From: Chalara sp. BL73
Taxonomy: Eukaryota > Ascomycota > Leotiomycetes > Helotiales
DNA: 64,000 bases
Assembly (NCBI GenBank): GCA_918026815.1
Contig: CAKJVC010000030.1
Coordinates: 1,116,001-1,180,000 of the forward strand
Reading direction: 5' to 3'
Shown: piece by piece, positions 35,257 through 47,270 of the stretch
Layout: each line of letters begins with the position of its first letter
Numbering within the stretch: the stretch's first letter is position 1
The notes under the pieces: generated by a model
What the model saw: the letters and a program-made list of their open reading frames with translations, nothing else
Databases searched by the model: none
What the model was told of the DNA's origin: nothing
Translations under genes and position numbers: made by a program

Positions 35257-36039
35257 ATGTCGACACTTTCCAGATCACCGCTTCACTCTCACTCCTCATC
35301 CACCGTCTCCCCTTTGAAGAGAAAGGCAATGTCTATTACTCAAACATACTACCTTGCTCACACTGCTCGAGGAAAGCTCTCTTCTGAGGCTTCTCGAGCA
35401 GACCACAACCTCCGCCTTCTGGTTGGACATGCTAACCTGCTCGACTCTCTGATGCTTGACCTTGCCGAAGCTGAGCAAGAGCAAGAGAGCTGGTTCAACC
35501 AATCTGTTAAGAAGGCTACCAAGACTGAAGAGCCACGACACATCCAATGGGCCGATTCCATCATCGAAGAGCCAGAGGAGGACTGGCAGGCAGAGGACGC
35601 TGAGTCCTCAGACTCAGAGAGCGAGTACGACTCGGAGGACGAGATGGAATTTGAGACCGGCCTTGCAGCTTTACATCGCGTACCATCACACATCACTACA
35701 TCATACGAAGAAGTTGAGGAGGAATTCGAGGATGACGGAGCGGAGGATTTGGACGAGCTCGCACTACACCTCGTGCAATCACATTCCAACTCTCCACCCG
35801 AATTAGATGATGACTCCGACGACTCTTCAGAAGACGAGTCCATGCCTCCATCCCCACCTTCAGATGCCTTACCATCCTTTTCCGAGAAGGAAAGACAACA
35901 AATCGCTACCACTGGCTTCTACTCCAAGTCCGCCGCATCGATACCACCGTCCGCAGAACAGGCCTTCTTTGATGAGGGCTACTACCTCCCGCGAAGGACG
36001 CAATCGCCCGGTTTAATATCCGCAATCAGCGTATATTGA
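35257..36039 (+). CDS. conserved-looking acidic protein, possibly Ecm13-like
   Basis: Single-exon, 260 residues, starting at the ATG after AACAAA. Residues 24-75 form a compact block (SITQTYYLAHTARGKLSSEA, then LRLLVGHANLLDSLMLDLAE). The rest is low-complexity: Glu/Asp/Ser-rich acidic tracts (SSDSESEYDSEDEMEFE), with a C terminus bearing TGFYSKSA and QSPGLISAISVY. I believe the N-terminal block resembles a fungal family that includes yeast Ecm13/YJR115W, but I cannot confirm that without a search. The function of that family is poorly known. The acidic tail suggests a nuclear or regulatory protein; this is weak inference. It is the only convincing gene in an 11-kb stretch, and a long CA-rich leader precedes it, as seen in regulated fungal genes. 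Confidence 0.75.
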   Translation: MSTLSRSPLHSHSSSTVSPLKRKAMSITQTYYLAHTARGKLSSEASRADHNLRLLVGHANLLDSLMLDLAEAEQEQESWFNQSVKKATKTEEPRHIQWADSIIEEPEEDWQAEDAESSDSESEYDSEDEMEFETGLAALHRVPSHITTSYEEVEEEFEDDGAEDLDELALHLVQSHSNSPPELDDDSDDSSEDESMPPSPPSDALPSFSEKERQQIATTGFYSKSAASIPPSAEQAFFDEGYYLPRRTQSPGLISAISVY

Positions 36040-36608
36040 GCAGGTATCTTTTGGTATTTTGGATTTCGAGTCACAGCACTTTCAGCGATTTGAGCGATTC
36101 TTCAGCGAAAAGCATTTGGGCAAGGCGTTTATTACCCCCAAAAATACCACTTTGTCCGCAGCAATTTCACAATGACATGACGTCTCATTTCACACATTCA
36201 CGGGTTGGGTTTCAGGATCATGGCTGGGGATATACATAAAGGGAAGACTGCAAAGGAAAAACACCACTCATGGATTGGCGGAGTTTTGCAAATAGGAATA
36301 GGCTCTCATGAGCAGAGCATAGGATTTCACAGCTCCCTTGAAATCAGCAAGGTTGAGCTTTCTACATAGCCACATCAATAACAAACCACATACAAACTCA
36401 TACCAAAGTTCCAATTCCAAGCTCATTTCCATTTCATCTTGATCATTTCTGTCCCGCATCTCCATGACTCAACCCTCCAAAACCAGAAATCCTGACTCAA
36501 CCACCCCAAAACCCTAAAAATCTCTTATCACCGACCGTACAAAACCCCCCACCCATCCATGTCATATGTCATGTGGATATCGCACCTCGAATTGTGTTTG
36601 TGTTTGTG

Positions 36609-37130
36609 TTTTTTTTTTTTTTTGGAACTACCGATGAATCATCATCATCATCGCCACCATCAGGCCCCTCTCCTCCCTCCTCGCCCCAAAAGAGGAAAAT
36701 GCGAGAACCATGCGAAAAAAAATTCCAAAATTCCAAAATTCCAAAAAAATTGTGTGCCTGACCCACGGTCCCTTGTTGCTGCCCCACTCTCCCACCCCTT
36801 CACCGCATCCGCTTTTGTGTTCAAAAATACCCCCCCCCCCCCCCCCGGGAGCCCATGCGAGAAGCCCACCCCCTCCCCTCCTCACCGGCACGGGCCAATG
36901 GACGGCAGTATTTTCGCCGTCCGCGGAGCCCAGGCGATGCGAGAATCCGAGGGCCAAAAGCCGGGCAAGGGTGGTGGGAGGCTCATAACCCTCTTTTTTT
37001 GTTTGCCGGGTTATTTTGCACGGTTACTGCATCTCACGGGTTTATTTTTGGGTGCGATCTGTTTAATTGAGGTGAGATTTTCCCACAAATTTTTTTCCCC
37101 TTTTTTATTTTTATTTTTATTTTTATTTTT
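36609..37130 (+). repeat. cluster of homopolymers and microsatellites
   Basis: This includes a T15 run (36609-36623), an 8-bp ATTCCAAA repeat (about 36722-36748), a C17 run (36830-36846) and four ATTTTT units (37107-37130). Runs of this kind are prone to length errors in sequencing. Confidence 0.85.
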
Positions 37131-40100
37131 GCTCTGCTTTGCATTTTGTTACGGATGCTTTGTTGCTTGGAGGTTATGGGGCATCGACAAAATTATTTGC
37201 ATTTAGGAATGTTTGATGCGGTGGTGGGAAGGGGGTGGGGAGGGAGGCTTCCACCACGCCAGCTGTGTTGTCGCTCAGGTCCGTTTGTGACCTACTGTGC
37301 TTCACAGTACAGCTTTGGTTTGGGGGCTTGTCTTTGTGTATGCTGTGTTGCCGTCTGGAACACATCTTGGGCATGAGCATGGGCATGGCGGTGTGTCCCC
37401 AACCTATGCAGCCAGCGGCAGCCCACACCCCCTAACACCCAGTCACCGTTCACCGACGCCTTTCTGTCCCTCCCTTAAAATGTTTCGCATGTTAATTCGT
37501 GCCCGATCAGGTAGTCGGTCGTGCACGTCTTGTCAATATGCACGAGCATGTACCGCTCTTCTGTAAGGAGGGCTTCTTTTGTTGAGATGGAGGGGTGCAA
37601 ACGTGTGTAGGCGGAGATGGACGCGATTGGACGCGTGGCTGATTGAGTCTTTGGATGATGTGTATTATTTAGTTGCGCGGTCGTGCGACCGCGCTTTAGA
37701 GTTACCTGCGTGTTATGTTTTGTGTGTTTAGGGGGGAATTATTTGGTCAGATATGGGGTTTGTTTTGTTTCTGATTTTGTGGGAAGGGGGTGATGGAGGA
37801 GCCGTGATGGGTGCATGTGTTGGATGAGCTCAGCTGATGCGAGTGGGATAGTGGTAGGTGGGGGACTGGTGATGTTTGTTGAGTGAGCGATGGATCACTC
37901 GTAAATGGTTTATGATTGAGACAGATCATATGAGAGTAGGCGGTATGGTTTCTTGAGTGTATGGGATCTCGTTGAGGTAGGGCTGTCTGCTTTAGGGTTC
38001 CCTGGAAAGGGGGGTGGATCACGTGGTGTTATGCAATGCTTACCTCGTGTTGTGGAGTGCATCTCACTTTGTTCCTCTTTAAGATAGCAACAACCCGGTG
38101 AGATTTAGTCCGATGTGTGTTGTAAGAATGCTCGAAGGAATCTTCTGTGTTTTATCACAACATAGTCCATAAGTAGAAGTATTTCCTGTTAAAGAACTGG
38201 AACAAGCCCCCAATTCTAGAGTAAACTTACAAGCAATGATGCCCACAGCAAGACCTATACTGCATAAACATAAGCCTTTAATTTCTAGATCTCACTACAT
38301 CGTTCCTTCAAGAACCGCCATATGAGCGCATATTCGTCCTTCAGGATTTCCCCCACGATCCTTCACTGAAGTCAGATGTTCCTCTGAAGGAATCCCGCTG
38401 CAGTCCTGAATATGGGGTTGACAGGCATCTCAAAGTAGCATCAAAGCCAGGCAGACTGTTACTGTCTTCCAACAAGTTCACATGCACCTATCCCTCACGA
38501 ATTGTTTACTGATCGTCTCGGCAAATCTCCACGTGACAGAGGTCTCCTTTCAGGGGGGTTCGGCTGATCATTTCTTGGCCGGAGATAAAAATCTCGCTGG
38601 CCGACCGAACCGAACGTCCGGTTTGGCCCCACCAAATAGACTCATTTTTTTCTGGGCCCTGTCATAACCGTTGGGACGGGATCCAAAAGAACCCAGATGG
38701 CCGACGTCACACGACGAGGCTGGAAGAAAATCTCGTGGCCTAGTTTTTGCTAGACGATGTGATCCTGGTCTCGGCAACGTTCGCTTTCTGCTACTAAGTA
38801 CTTTATCCTTGGAACTCTGCTAGGTCCCGAGACTCCGAGCACCTGGTCTCAGCTATCAGACTCAAGGTTCAGGAGAGATGAGAAATGATTTCGGGTCACG
38901 GTGGCCTCGGGATGTGATCATTTTCCCAATCTCGACGCTCTGGAATAGCGAGAGCCAGAAGATGCAAGTTCGACATCTGAAGAAGAACCCGACAGCGGTA
39001 GTGCATAGCAGTACTCACGGTGTGCGAACTATATTTTATGTAACCTGCAATACTTGAGCCGCAGTTTGCAAGTCGCATCTGTCATATACCGTTAAGTATC
39101 TAGGTCTTCCTTGCTAAAAATTTCTTCCGGGACTATTTCAGCTGCAAGCCATTTCCAGCAACATCTTCTGTTCCACGTCTTTCCTTGTGCGACTCAAGTC
39201 AAGCCCCACCATACATGGACCCCCTACTCTCCAGCGGGAGGGGCTTCGCAGGTTACCGAGTATTGAGGCTCTACGGACTTGCTTTAGTGCCGTTCCAGAA
39301 AAATGTACCGGCTCCGCTCCGTCGTCGGTGGAAAAGAGCTCTACCTTGCTCGCTGGTTTAGCGAGTATCTCTGAATCTGGTTAAGGCGAAAGGGTTCAGT
39401 TTATTCAACCTCGGTAGAGATACGAAGACTTTGCATTTCCGACGCTAGATATGAGCGTTTGGTGGATTGATAGAAGATTGTAGCGGCAGGTGATGTTCCT
39501 TATGCTTTGAGGGGCTATAATTCGAGTCATACATACCACAAAATTTATGTTATATAAATGAAGTTGGGAAGTATTCCTTGCCTCGGTTTTCGTTACTTTA
39601 CCCATGCGATACAAATTGGTGGCTAGTGTTGGATTTGTATATTAGAACAAAACCGTGTGAAGCAACGCATTCATGTACTGTCTAGACTAACTTATATGGT
39701 GAGTTCAGATGTATGTAAGATGAGCCTTCGAGTTACTTTCGGCAAGTAAAAAAAGCATTGAGGTTGCAGCACGTTTAGTGGTCCCACGGATCCCTAATAA
39801 CACAAAATCCAAAGCGATAAAGGCGTCTGAGCTATAACCACCCGGTAAACACGCAAAGTACATGGCTTTGCCAAGATGCAAAGTAGCCCATCTAATCTAG
39901 TCTTAATACATTATATAATATTAAAGAATAAGATACTTGAGGATGTAGCAAATATGGAATGGATCCTGAAAGTCTTAAGACTTTGCGCTATGCCATTTAC
40001 GATTAGACGTTAGGAGTATTTGTGTCCCATCAAGAACTTGTCAAAGCTTGGTTGTAGATCATAGCGAATGTTCATAACTACTGTCCGTGTATCTCTTCTC

Positions 40101-41184
40101 CATTGCAAAGCATGCACGTTACCTAAGAGTACATTTCTCACCCTATACTTATAACTCATACCCTATGAACACTAATGGCTTGTGCTCATGATGTAAAGTA
40201 GAACGGAGGCCCAGCATTATGATCGCTTCACAAGCCCGAGATGAAGACTAACACAAGGAGATGATTGAGTGATAGTGAGTGAGGAGACAATAAACGAATA
40301 GCAAAAGACTTTGACGATCTGTGAAGGGTGACCATCCGGGTGTGCTGTTATCGTTTGGAGTCTGGACGGCTACAATTAATTCGCTGGCGGGGCGAGAAAG
40401 ATGGAGGACACAGGACTAACACGAATTTCCAGACGAGGTCAAGGGTACGGAAAGGCGAGAAGGGGATTCATAGTTGCACCGGGACCCGATTTGGCGGGGT
40501 TCATCATGCTACTACTGCCTCTAAGAGTCACGTCTCTTGCCTCTTGGTTTGATGCTTATAATGGAAGAGAACATGATTCTTGTTTAGCCCAGCTCGCCTT
40601 ATCGCTGCCATGATTAAGATGAAGGACCAGAAAGATCACGCTCTAGGGCCAGACGTTAGAGGGTTAGATCCCTTCCAGCGGCCTTGCTTAGAGAAGGGCA
40701 TAGCTTAACTTAGGGTTGCAATGCAGCATCGCTGCCATTTACTAGCCTGGCTGAGCTGGCTCATGCTCTTGCGAACTAGCAACATACAAACATAGTGATG
40801 TCCATCGCCTCTGTATCCTGCACATAACCCAACGAATTCCAGCTGCTTATTTTAAAACACCTAGGATAGTGACAGCCCGTTGATTTGGTGCGCACCATTA
40901 GATGTTGTAGTAATTTGGATTTCATCTGATGATACACTTGCATCTTGAATTTATATATGAGTGATCACTTTATGCACACAAGGCGCAGGTCCTCATACCA
41001 GCCAGGTATTCTAAGCACGCTGTCAACGAGAACAGTCGAATCTGATTTGGGGTTTTTATCTGCATGAGGGACGAGATGTCTCCCATAACGATGAAGTAAA
41101 TTCAAGCTCTGGTCACGTGGTTACAATACACAACATCTCCACACCACCAGCCGCAATTTAGTTCCCCCGCCCCGACGTTAGCGA

Positions 41185-41194
41185 CAAAATTTTG
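41185..41194 (+). promoter_or_regulatory. A/T palindrome CAAAATTTTG upstream of cbf5
   Basis: This lies 95-104 bp upstream of the cbf5 ATG and is followed by further CCAAATTT and CCAAAATT stretches within 70 bp. It resembles the rRNA-processing element (A/T core AAAATTTT) known from yeast ribosome-biogenesis promoters. Function in this organism is inference. Confidence 0.4.
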
Positions 41195-41288
41195 GTTCGT
41201 CGAGAACTTCGAAATTGACCTCGACCAAATTTCTATATCTGCACGCCAAAATTAAAGGAAAGAGCTACACATATCGCCAATTTTCAAA

Positions 41289-42888
41289 ATGGCAGTGGTT
41301 GTAGCAAAACAAGAGGTGGATTACAGCATCAAGCCTGAGGCTGTAGCTCCACCAGTCGATAGCAGCGAGTGGCCGCTCCTCTTGAAAAATTACAACAATT
41401 GTATAGCTCCAATTCAAATTATGGTGAAAGTCACGCTGACTTAGGTGTACAGTGCTTGTCAGAACTGCCCATTTTACACCTATCCCAAATGGTTGCGCAC
41501 CCCTCTCGCGAGATCTCAAGTCGTACATTAGTTCTGGAGTTATCAATCTTGACAAGCCGTCGAATCCCTCAAGTCACGAAGTTGTCGCATGGGTCAAGCG
41601 TATTTTGAGGTAGGATTTGATTGCTGGAGCTGCGATTTACTTTACTGACAATGTACACAGAGTTGAGAAGACTGGTCACAGTGGTACCCTCGATCCAAAG
41701 GTTACAGGATGCTTAATTGTCTGCATTGACCGAGCCACCAGACTAGTCAAATCGCAACAAGGAGCGGGAAAGGAGTATGTCTGCGTCATCAGATTACATG
41801 ATAAGATTCCAGGCGGCGAGGCACAATTTGCGCGAGCTCTTGAGACCTTGACTGGCGCTCTTTTCCAACGTCCTCCGTTGATTTCAGCTGTGAAGCGTCA
41901 ATTGCGTATCCGAACGATCCACGAGAGCAAGGTGTACGAGTTCGATAACGAAAGACATTTGGGTGTTTTCTGGGTCAGCTGTGAAGCAGGAACTTACATT
42001 CGTACACTTTGCGTACACATGGGATTGATGTTGGGAGTTGGAGCACACATGCAGGAGCTGCGAAGAGTACGAAGTGGTGCTATGGATGAGCAGAAGAATA
42101 TGGTCACACTCCATGATGTGTTGGATGCACAATGGATGCAAGATAATACCCGCGACGAGTCATATCTAAGAAAGGTTATTTCCCCTCTGGAGACGCTCCT
42201 CACTACATACAAGCGAATTGTGGTCAAGGACAGCGCAGTCAATGCAGTATGCTATGGTGCCAAGCTGATGATTCCGGGTTTGTTGAGATATGGTATGTTG
42301 AAATCTCGAATCTTTATATTTCAAAGATGCTAATACTACTTCCCAGAGGCTGATATAGAGGTTCACGAGGAGGTTGTCCTCATTACCACTAAGGGAGAGG
42401 CTATTGCTCTAGCTATTGCGCAAATGTCAACGGTTGAGCTCGCAACATGCGACCACGGAACCGTTGCAAAGGTCAAGCGTTGCATCATGGAACGTGATCT
42501 CTACCCCAAGCGCTGGGGACTCGGAAACACCGCCTTGGAGAAGAAGAAAATGAAATCCGAAGGCAAGCTCGATAAGTACGGCCGTCCCAATGAAGCTACA
42601 CCCGCGAAGTGGTTGAATGAGTACAAAGACCTCAATGCACCTCTAGAAGGCACCAGCGCCACCGCAGTCGCGGAAACCACCCCCAAGGCTGACGTAGAAG
42701 CGGCGCCTGCCACCCCGGCTGTTGAGCCTGCTTCTGAATCCACACCTGATGACTCGAAAAAGCGTAAACGCCATGAGGGTGAAACGGCTGAGGAGAAAGC
42801 CGAGCGCAAGCGCAAGAAGAAAGAGAAAAAGGAGAAGAAAGCCAAGAAGGAAGGGAAGAAGGCCGAGGCGAGCGATGACAGCGAATAG
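41289..42888 (+). CDS. cbf5: Cbf5/dyskerin, H/ACA snoRNP pseudouridine synthase
   Basis: Four exons: 41289-41400, 41453-41609, 41661-42292 and 42347-42888. Introns are 52, 51 and 54 bp; 480 residues. The dyskerin N-terminal region is [21 protein letters not shown] and [17 protein letters not shown]. The catalytic TruB loop is [11 protein letters not shown], with Asp at residue 101. Conserved [36 protein letters not shown] and [19 protein letters not shown] follow. A PUA domain begins near [22 protein letters not shown] and continues after intron 3. The tail is Lys/Glu-rich ([19 protein letters not shown]), the usual nucleolar KKE region. Cbf5 modifies uridines in rRNA and snRNA guided by H/ACA RNAs with Nhp2, Nop10 and Gar1, and is required for ribosome production. 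It is convergent with sac3. Confidence 0.96.
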
Positions 42889-43622
42889 ATCTACTGGATA
42901 TTACGCTAGTCGCGTGGCTTGGATTGTGCATATGGTTTTCTTTGGCGTTTGCTTGTATAGGGCCGGCAAAAAGGAGTTTTATTGTAGGATAATGTGTCAT
43001 TGCAAGATACACTTCACAAATAGCATCTTCTGAACGTGGCAACTTACGGCATTTTCCTATTTCGCAGGCTCTGAATGTGACCTAAGTGTTGGATACCCCC
43101 AAACACATATTCGACATGATTGAGGGCTGCAAGCTTGCATCCTATTTGAGACCTCAAAAGCAGCCTGAGAGATTGGAATCCTATAGCCAAGAAGCGTAAT
43201 AACCTGCCTACCATGTGACATTGCCCTCGTCATTGCTTCTAACCTTCGCAACTAATCACGAGACGAGACATCGAAAGGTGGTCACTATTTTGAAGGAACA
43301 GGCGAGGATGGGGCAGAAGCGACAGTACAGGACAATATTCGTAGTTCTGGTATTCAAGTGTTGCCTTCTTTTCAAGACTAGAACCACCTACTAAAGCAAG
43401 TCATGGAAGTAATCAAGATGAATATTTTACTGTCACCAACATCTAATGCATATGGAGTTATACTTATAGCACAATTCATTCCAAGCAGACTTGTGTGTCT
43501 GTAATGACCTCTTCTGGCTAAGGGTCCATTGGGTATCTCCAACGCCGTGTCAATGCATATCTTTTTGTCATCTCTGCAACTCCGTGTAAAAATCCACCTT
43601 CATATACAGTTTCCATGGTCAT
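42889..43622. other. intergenic, convergent ends of cbf5 and sac3
   Basis: About 730 bp between convergent genes. Only 3' flanks are expected, and no gene is recognised. Confidence 0.4.
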
Positions 43623-46600
43623 TCATGAGTAACGCTCGCTCGACATTTCCACGCTTGCAGACAATTTTCGAACTTGTTTTCTGTACCACTCCTCATCCTG
43701 CTCTAATTGCTCTCTTACTCTCTTCGCCCGTGCAAATAGCTCCTCGTCATCCACATCTACGGAGCCTTTCCGCTTCTTTTCGTCTGATGTCCTTGCTCCC
43801 TCTGATATTGCCTTGGCCCGGGACTTCAGCACTTGAATGTCCTCAGGGGGTGTAGGCAGTTTTGGCGATGGCGACCTTGTCGTTTCCTCAAACGAGCGCC
43901 TCTTCTTCAAGATGCTTAGTGCAGAAGCCGCCATTGGTCGTCCATCCGCCATGGTATGTATACCCCTAGCTTGTAAACGAAAATAGTCCGTTTGGACTCC
44001 ATTATATGATGGCCGAGAATCGTCAATCTCATCATACTTTGATGTATACCTTGATTCACCGCTTGTGAATGAAGGATCTGACAGTAGTGACCTACGAAAT
44101 GGGTCATCTGATCTGCCTCGCTTGTGTTTGCTGATACTAGATGTCTTGCTGATTGGGGACCGACTGTTCGGATCCTTAAGAGCATGTTCAGATCTCCGTC
44201 GCTTGCCACTTACTTGCGACTGCTTCCCTTGTACGATAGACTTAATCTCCTGAGCAGGATCATGCACTCCATTCAAGACTCCAGTCGCACCAAGGAGGCT
44301 TTCAAGACTAGCCCGTCTAGAATTGTTCAGATCTCGATAGCTACTCTTAGAAGCTTTGAAGTCCTCAACAACATTCGCGGCCTTGGCTGCTTTGGCTGCA
44401 GCAATGTTTTTTGCCATCTCCGCCCTAGCCTTTCGTGCTTCTCTTCCTCTTCGACGCAGGTAGCTATTTCTGGTGGTGACGCGCCACTTACTGAAGTACT
44501 TGGTTGCTAGTGAGAGATATCTATACGAGTCTGCTTCCTGGCGGTCCGACTCATCCTTCTTCCGGGCAGCTTCTATTGAATCCTCTTTGACTATTTCTTG
44601 GTATCCGTCCATAACTGCTTGCGCGACCTGCGCAAATATGAAGTGTTCTAGGAGGCCATCTTCGCCATGAAACATCCAATTAGAGAAGCCATCAAGTTGA
44701 ACCCCGCGGCGGTTAGCTTTTGGCGTTGAGGTAGGTTCAATATTTTCTGAGACTATTTTAGCACTCGAAGGTGGAAAGGCTGCTTGATCTGAGCTATGTA
44801 GTTGTGCATCCTGGCCAATGGATTTCTGTCTGGCAAAGCCGTTTCGTTGAGTTGGAGAATCTGTTTTGAACGACGGTAGAGCCAATGTGGGAGAGAGAGC
44901 GATTGTGGACGGCGCGGAAGCGAAGGTACTTGTAGGGGCGGAGACATTTGTAGTGAGTGCGAATCCATTATCACTTGTAGAAGGCGAAAAATTAATCGCA
45001 GTTGTAGGAGGAAAGGGGTTCATCGACGCCAAACCAATGCCATTTGTAGGAGGTGCAAGACTGTTGAATGATGTATTCTGAGCAGTTGGTACTCTCGAAG
45101 CGATAGGACCTGTTCCTTTCGGATCACTCACGGGACTAACGAAAGAGAACAATGGCCGACTTGGTTGGCTTGATACAGCCAAAGGGACGTCATTTGGCAC
45201 AAATGAAACGGCGGGAACTGGAGGAACAGGCTCAGTTGTCGGCCCTACAGGGGATGTCGTGTTACCATTGTCGAGGGAAAATATTGGCTGCAACAAACTA
45301 GCCGGCTCCTGCTGCGTATGTGCTGATCTTGCATCGGCTACTGGGGCTCGATTGCTCTCCTTAATTAGATGATTGTCTTGCAAGCTAGAACTGGGTGTCA
45401 TCCCGCCCATTGTAGCACGAATTGTATTGAAATTACTACTAGGTGCAAAGACGGGATGATCCAGGGGACCAGACAAGTGATCCTCGGAGCCATGCATTCC
45501 AAAGTCCAAGGGAGTATCAGCAGACTCAAGTTCGTTCCCGCCAGCATAGACTGTTTTATGGATAACATGTGGCAAGGAATGATCTCCTCGCTTCCTCTCA
45601 ACCATGGAATAAGAATAGCCCTGTCTCAATGGTGGGAAAGGCTCAGAGACTTCGGCTCCTCTTATATACGTCAAGTGAGTCTGACCGCTAGATTCGTCGA
45701 ACGCTAAACCGTAGGCCTCACCAAACTCAATAACATCTTCCTCGTTGTCAAATCTAAGATATTGATTCAACTCCGCGAGAGTCCAGTCTTTAGCTTGAGC
45801 TGGCTTGCTGAAAGAAGAGAGGATCGTCTTGAAGGCAGCCTTTCGGATACGGTTGAAATGAATTTCTGCAAAGCAAGCAAGCGTATATGAAACAGAGGGA
45901 TCATTCAGGATCAAGAAATATTTGGAGAACGCGTTTTGAGCGACATCTGCTTGAGACTCAGGTTTCAGCGGGCCAAACGGATCCCAAATATTTTGTAGTG
46001 TCTCAACCAGCATAATAGCAAGTTGGACTTCCTCGGACGCCTCGTATAAGTCATAGCCCCAGCTCTGAACCGTTTCGAGAGCAATTGGATCATGGCAGTT
46101 GAGCAAGGCATAATATGCTCTGAACTCTGCCTCATTTTCGCATACGATGTCCCTATCATTGCAATCTTCGTATGCTTCTTTGAGTGATAACATAGTTTTT
46201 TTGAGTTGCTCAATTTCCTGTTGTTCCGAGAAGCCCTCATGCGTAACATCCGGATGCGACATTTGATGGAGGGCGATGACATGGAATCTGGTGATCTGCT
46301 CAAGGCAGTAAACATAGTCTAAAAGATCAGTTTTACTCATGCTTTTAGCCTGGAAGGAGAAGTCTCGTCGAATGGCACGAGTTCTATCCCATAAGAAACC
46401 ATGCACCGCCGGCAGTTTGCCTTCCTCATGGCCTAAAACAGTGTTGACTAGATAGTCAAGAGTCCGTTTTAAGGCTGCTGGCGATCTCACATCCATCGGC
46501 AAGGGATTCTCCTGGCCTGCAGCTGCTCTAGCCATTTGTTTTACCATTTTCTCTGGGCAAGGCTGCAAAGAGCCATTAGGAGCTGTTTCCTTTTCGGGGT

Positions 46601-47270
46601 TTTGGACGTTGGATTCCATGATCCTTGTGATCTTTTCAAATTCAGGGCACATATCCTCACATGTCCCCTTAAACTCGATAGCATCTTCAATGTTCTTTTG
46701 TATATCCATCTCATCAATGAGGTTGACACGAATAAGGGCTTCGCGAACGTTACTTCGGTATGCCTTCGTATCGTGCCAAAGTTTCTCCATAGCACCCTTC
46801 TGCTTGGGATCTCCAGGATCTTTTGGCCACGCGGGTGCAACAAGCCCATCTTTTTGAAGAGTCCGGTCTATTTTCAAGGCGAGTGTATCCGGTAGTGGAG
46901 GTGCCATAGGATTGGATGAGAATCTGACTTCTCTCGTAGGATTAGGGGTGGATTTGGCACTTTTCATCGCACTCTTCGGCGCTGGTGAGGAGGTAGTCGC
47001 TGGTGAGAAAACGCCATTTTGTGAGCTCTGATGGCGTGCAAAAGGGTTTATAGGAGGGCCTTGTGGTCGAGAAGTTGCGAAAGGGTTGGAAGGCGCACCA
47101 AAAGAAGAAGAGGCGGCGCCGAAAGGAGAGGAATTGCCGAATGGAGAGGTAGTAGCGAAGGGGTTTGCCTGGGAGGGAGCACTTGGCTGAGACGGCGCAC
47201 CGAACAATCCCATATTTGTTTGTACTATAGCCGATGGAACATTGAAGTGAGATGGCCGGTCAATGTCCAT
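43623..47270 (-). CDS. sac3: SAC3/GANP-domain mRNA export factor (Sac3), 5' end uncertain
   Basis: From the first in-frame ATG (47270) the frame is 1215 residues. The N terminus carries FG-type repeats (NPFATTSPFGNSSPFG), typical of Sac3. The SAC3/GANP domain lies near residues 195-500 (GTCEDMCPEFEKITRIMESN, FLWDRTRAIRRDFSFQAKSM, FSEQQEIEQLKKTMLSL). A long Pro/Ser-rich region follows, and then a conserved C-terminal part with YLSLATKYFSKWRVTTRN. Sac3 scaffolds the TREX-2 complex (Thp1, Sus1, Cdc31, Sem1) at the nuclear pore and couples transcription to mRNA export. The same frame is open further 5' (to an in-frame TGA at about 47336) and the sequence upstream is also coding-like, so an N-terminal exon in 47.3-47.76 kb is likely. 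I could not place its splice. Confidence 0.85.
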   Translation of the reverse strand: MDIDRPSHFNVPSAIVQTNMGLFGAPSQPSAPSQANPFATTSPFGNSSPFGAASSSFGAPSNPFATSRPQGPPINPFARHQSSQNGVFSPATTSSPAPKSAMKSAKSTPNPTREVRFSSNPMAPPLPDTLALKIDRTLQKDGLVAPAWPKDPGDPKQKGAMEKLWHDTKAYRSNVREALIRVNLIDEMDIQKNIEDAIEFKGTCEDMCPEFEKITRIMESNVQNPEKETAPNGSLQPCPEKMVKQMARAAAGQENPLPMDVRSPAALKRTLDYLVNTVLGHEEGKLPAVHGFLWDRTRAIRRDFSFQAKSMSKTDLLDYVYCLEQITRFHVIALHQMSHPDVTHEGFSEQQEIEQLKKTMLSLKEAYEDCNDRDIVCENEAEFRAYYALLNCHDPIALETVQSWGYDLYEASEEVQLAIMLVETLQNIWDPFGPLKPESQADVAQNAFSKYFLILNDPSVSYTLACFAEIHFNRIRKAAFKTILSSFSKPAQAKDWTLAELNQYLRFDNEEDVIEFGEAYGLAFDESSGQTHLTYIRGAEVSEPFPPLRQGYSYSMVERKRGDHSLPHVIHKTVYAGGNELESADTPLDFGMHGSEDHLSGPLDHPVFAPSSNFNTIRATMGGMTPSSSLQDNHLIKESNRAPVADARSAHTQQEPASLLQPIFSLDNGNTTSPVGPTTEPVPPVPAVSFVPNDVPLAVSSQPSRPLFSFVSPVSDPKGTGPIASRVPTAQNTSFNSLAPPTNGIGLASMNPFPPTTAINFSPSTSDNGFALTTNVSAPTSTFASAPSTIALSPTLALPSFKTDSPTQRNGFARQKSIGQDAQLHSSDQAAFPPSSAKIVSENIEPTSTPKANRRGVQLDGFSNWMFHGEDGLLEHFIFAQVAQAVMDGYQEIVKEDSIEAARKKDESDRQEADSYRYLSLATKYFSKWRVTTRNSYLRRRGREARKARAEMAKNIAAAKAAKAANVVEDFKASKSSYRDLNNSRRASLESLLGATGVLNGVHDPAQEIKSIVQGKQSQVSGKRRRSEHALKDPNSRSPISKTSSISKHKRGRSDDPFRRSLLSDPSFTSGESRYTSKYDEIDDSRPSYNGVQTDYFRLQARGIHTMADGRPMAASALSILKKRRSFEETTRSPSPKLPTPPEDIQVLKSRAKAISEGARTSDEKKRKGSVDVDDEELFARAKRVREQLEQDEEWYRKQVRKLSASVEMSSERYS

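Larger units (their letters stand above)
36040..41288. other. 5.2-kb gene-empty, low-complexity region
   Basis: No gene can be supported. The part at 36.5-37.2 kb is full of homopolymers and short repeats. 37.2-38.0 kb is G-rich on the + strand. 38.5-38.7 kb has a CCGAACGTCCGG palindrome within GC-rich sequence. The rest (38.8-41.1 kb) is ordinary AT-leaning sequence with stops in all frames. The right edge contains the cbf5 promoter. Confidence 0.5.

Noticed and set aside
36559..37206. 215-residue ATG-started frame
   Set aside because: It reads through T15, C17 and ATTTTT runs. The peptide is an artefact of homopolymers (poly-Phe, poly-Pro) and any length error breaks it.
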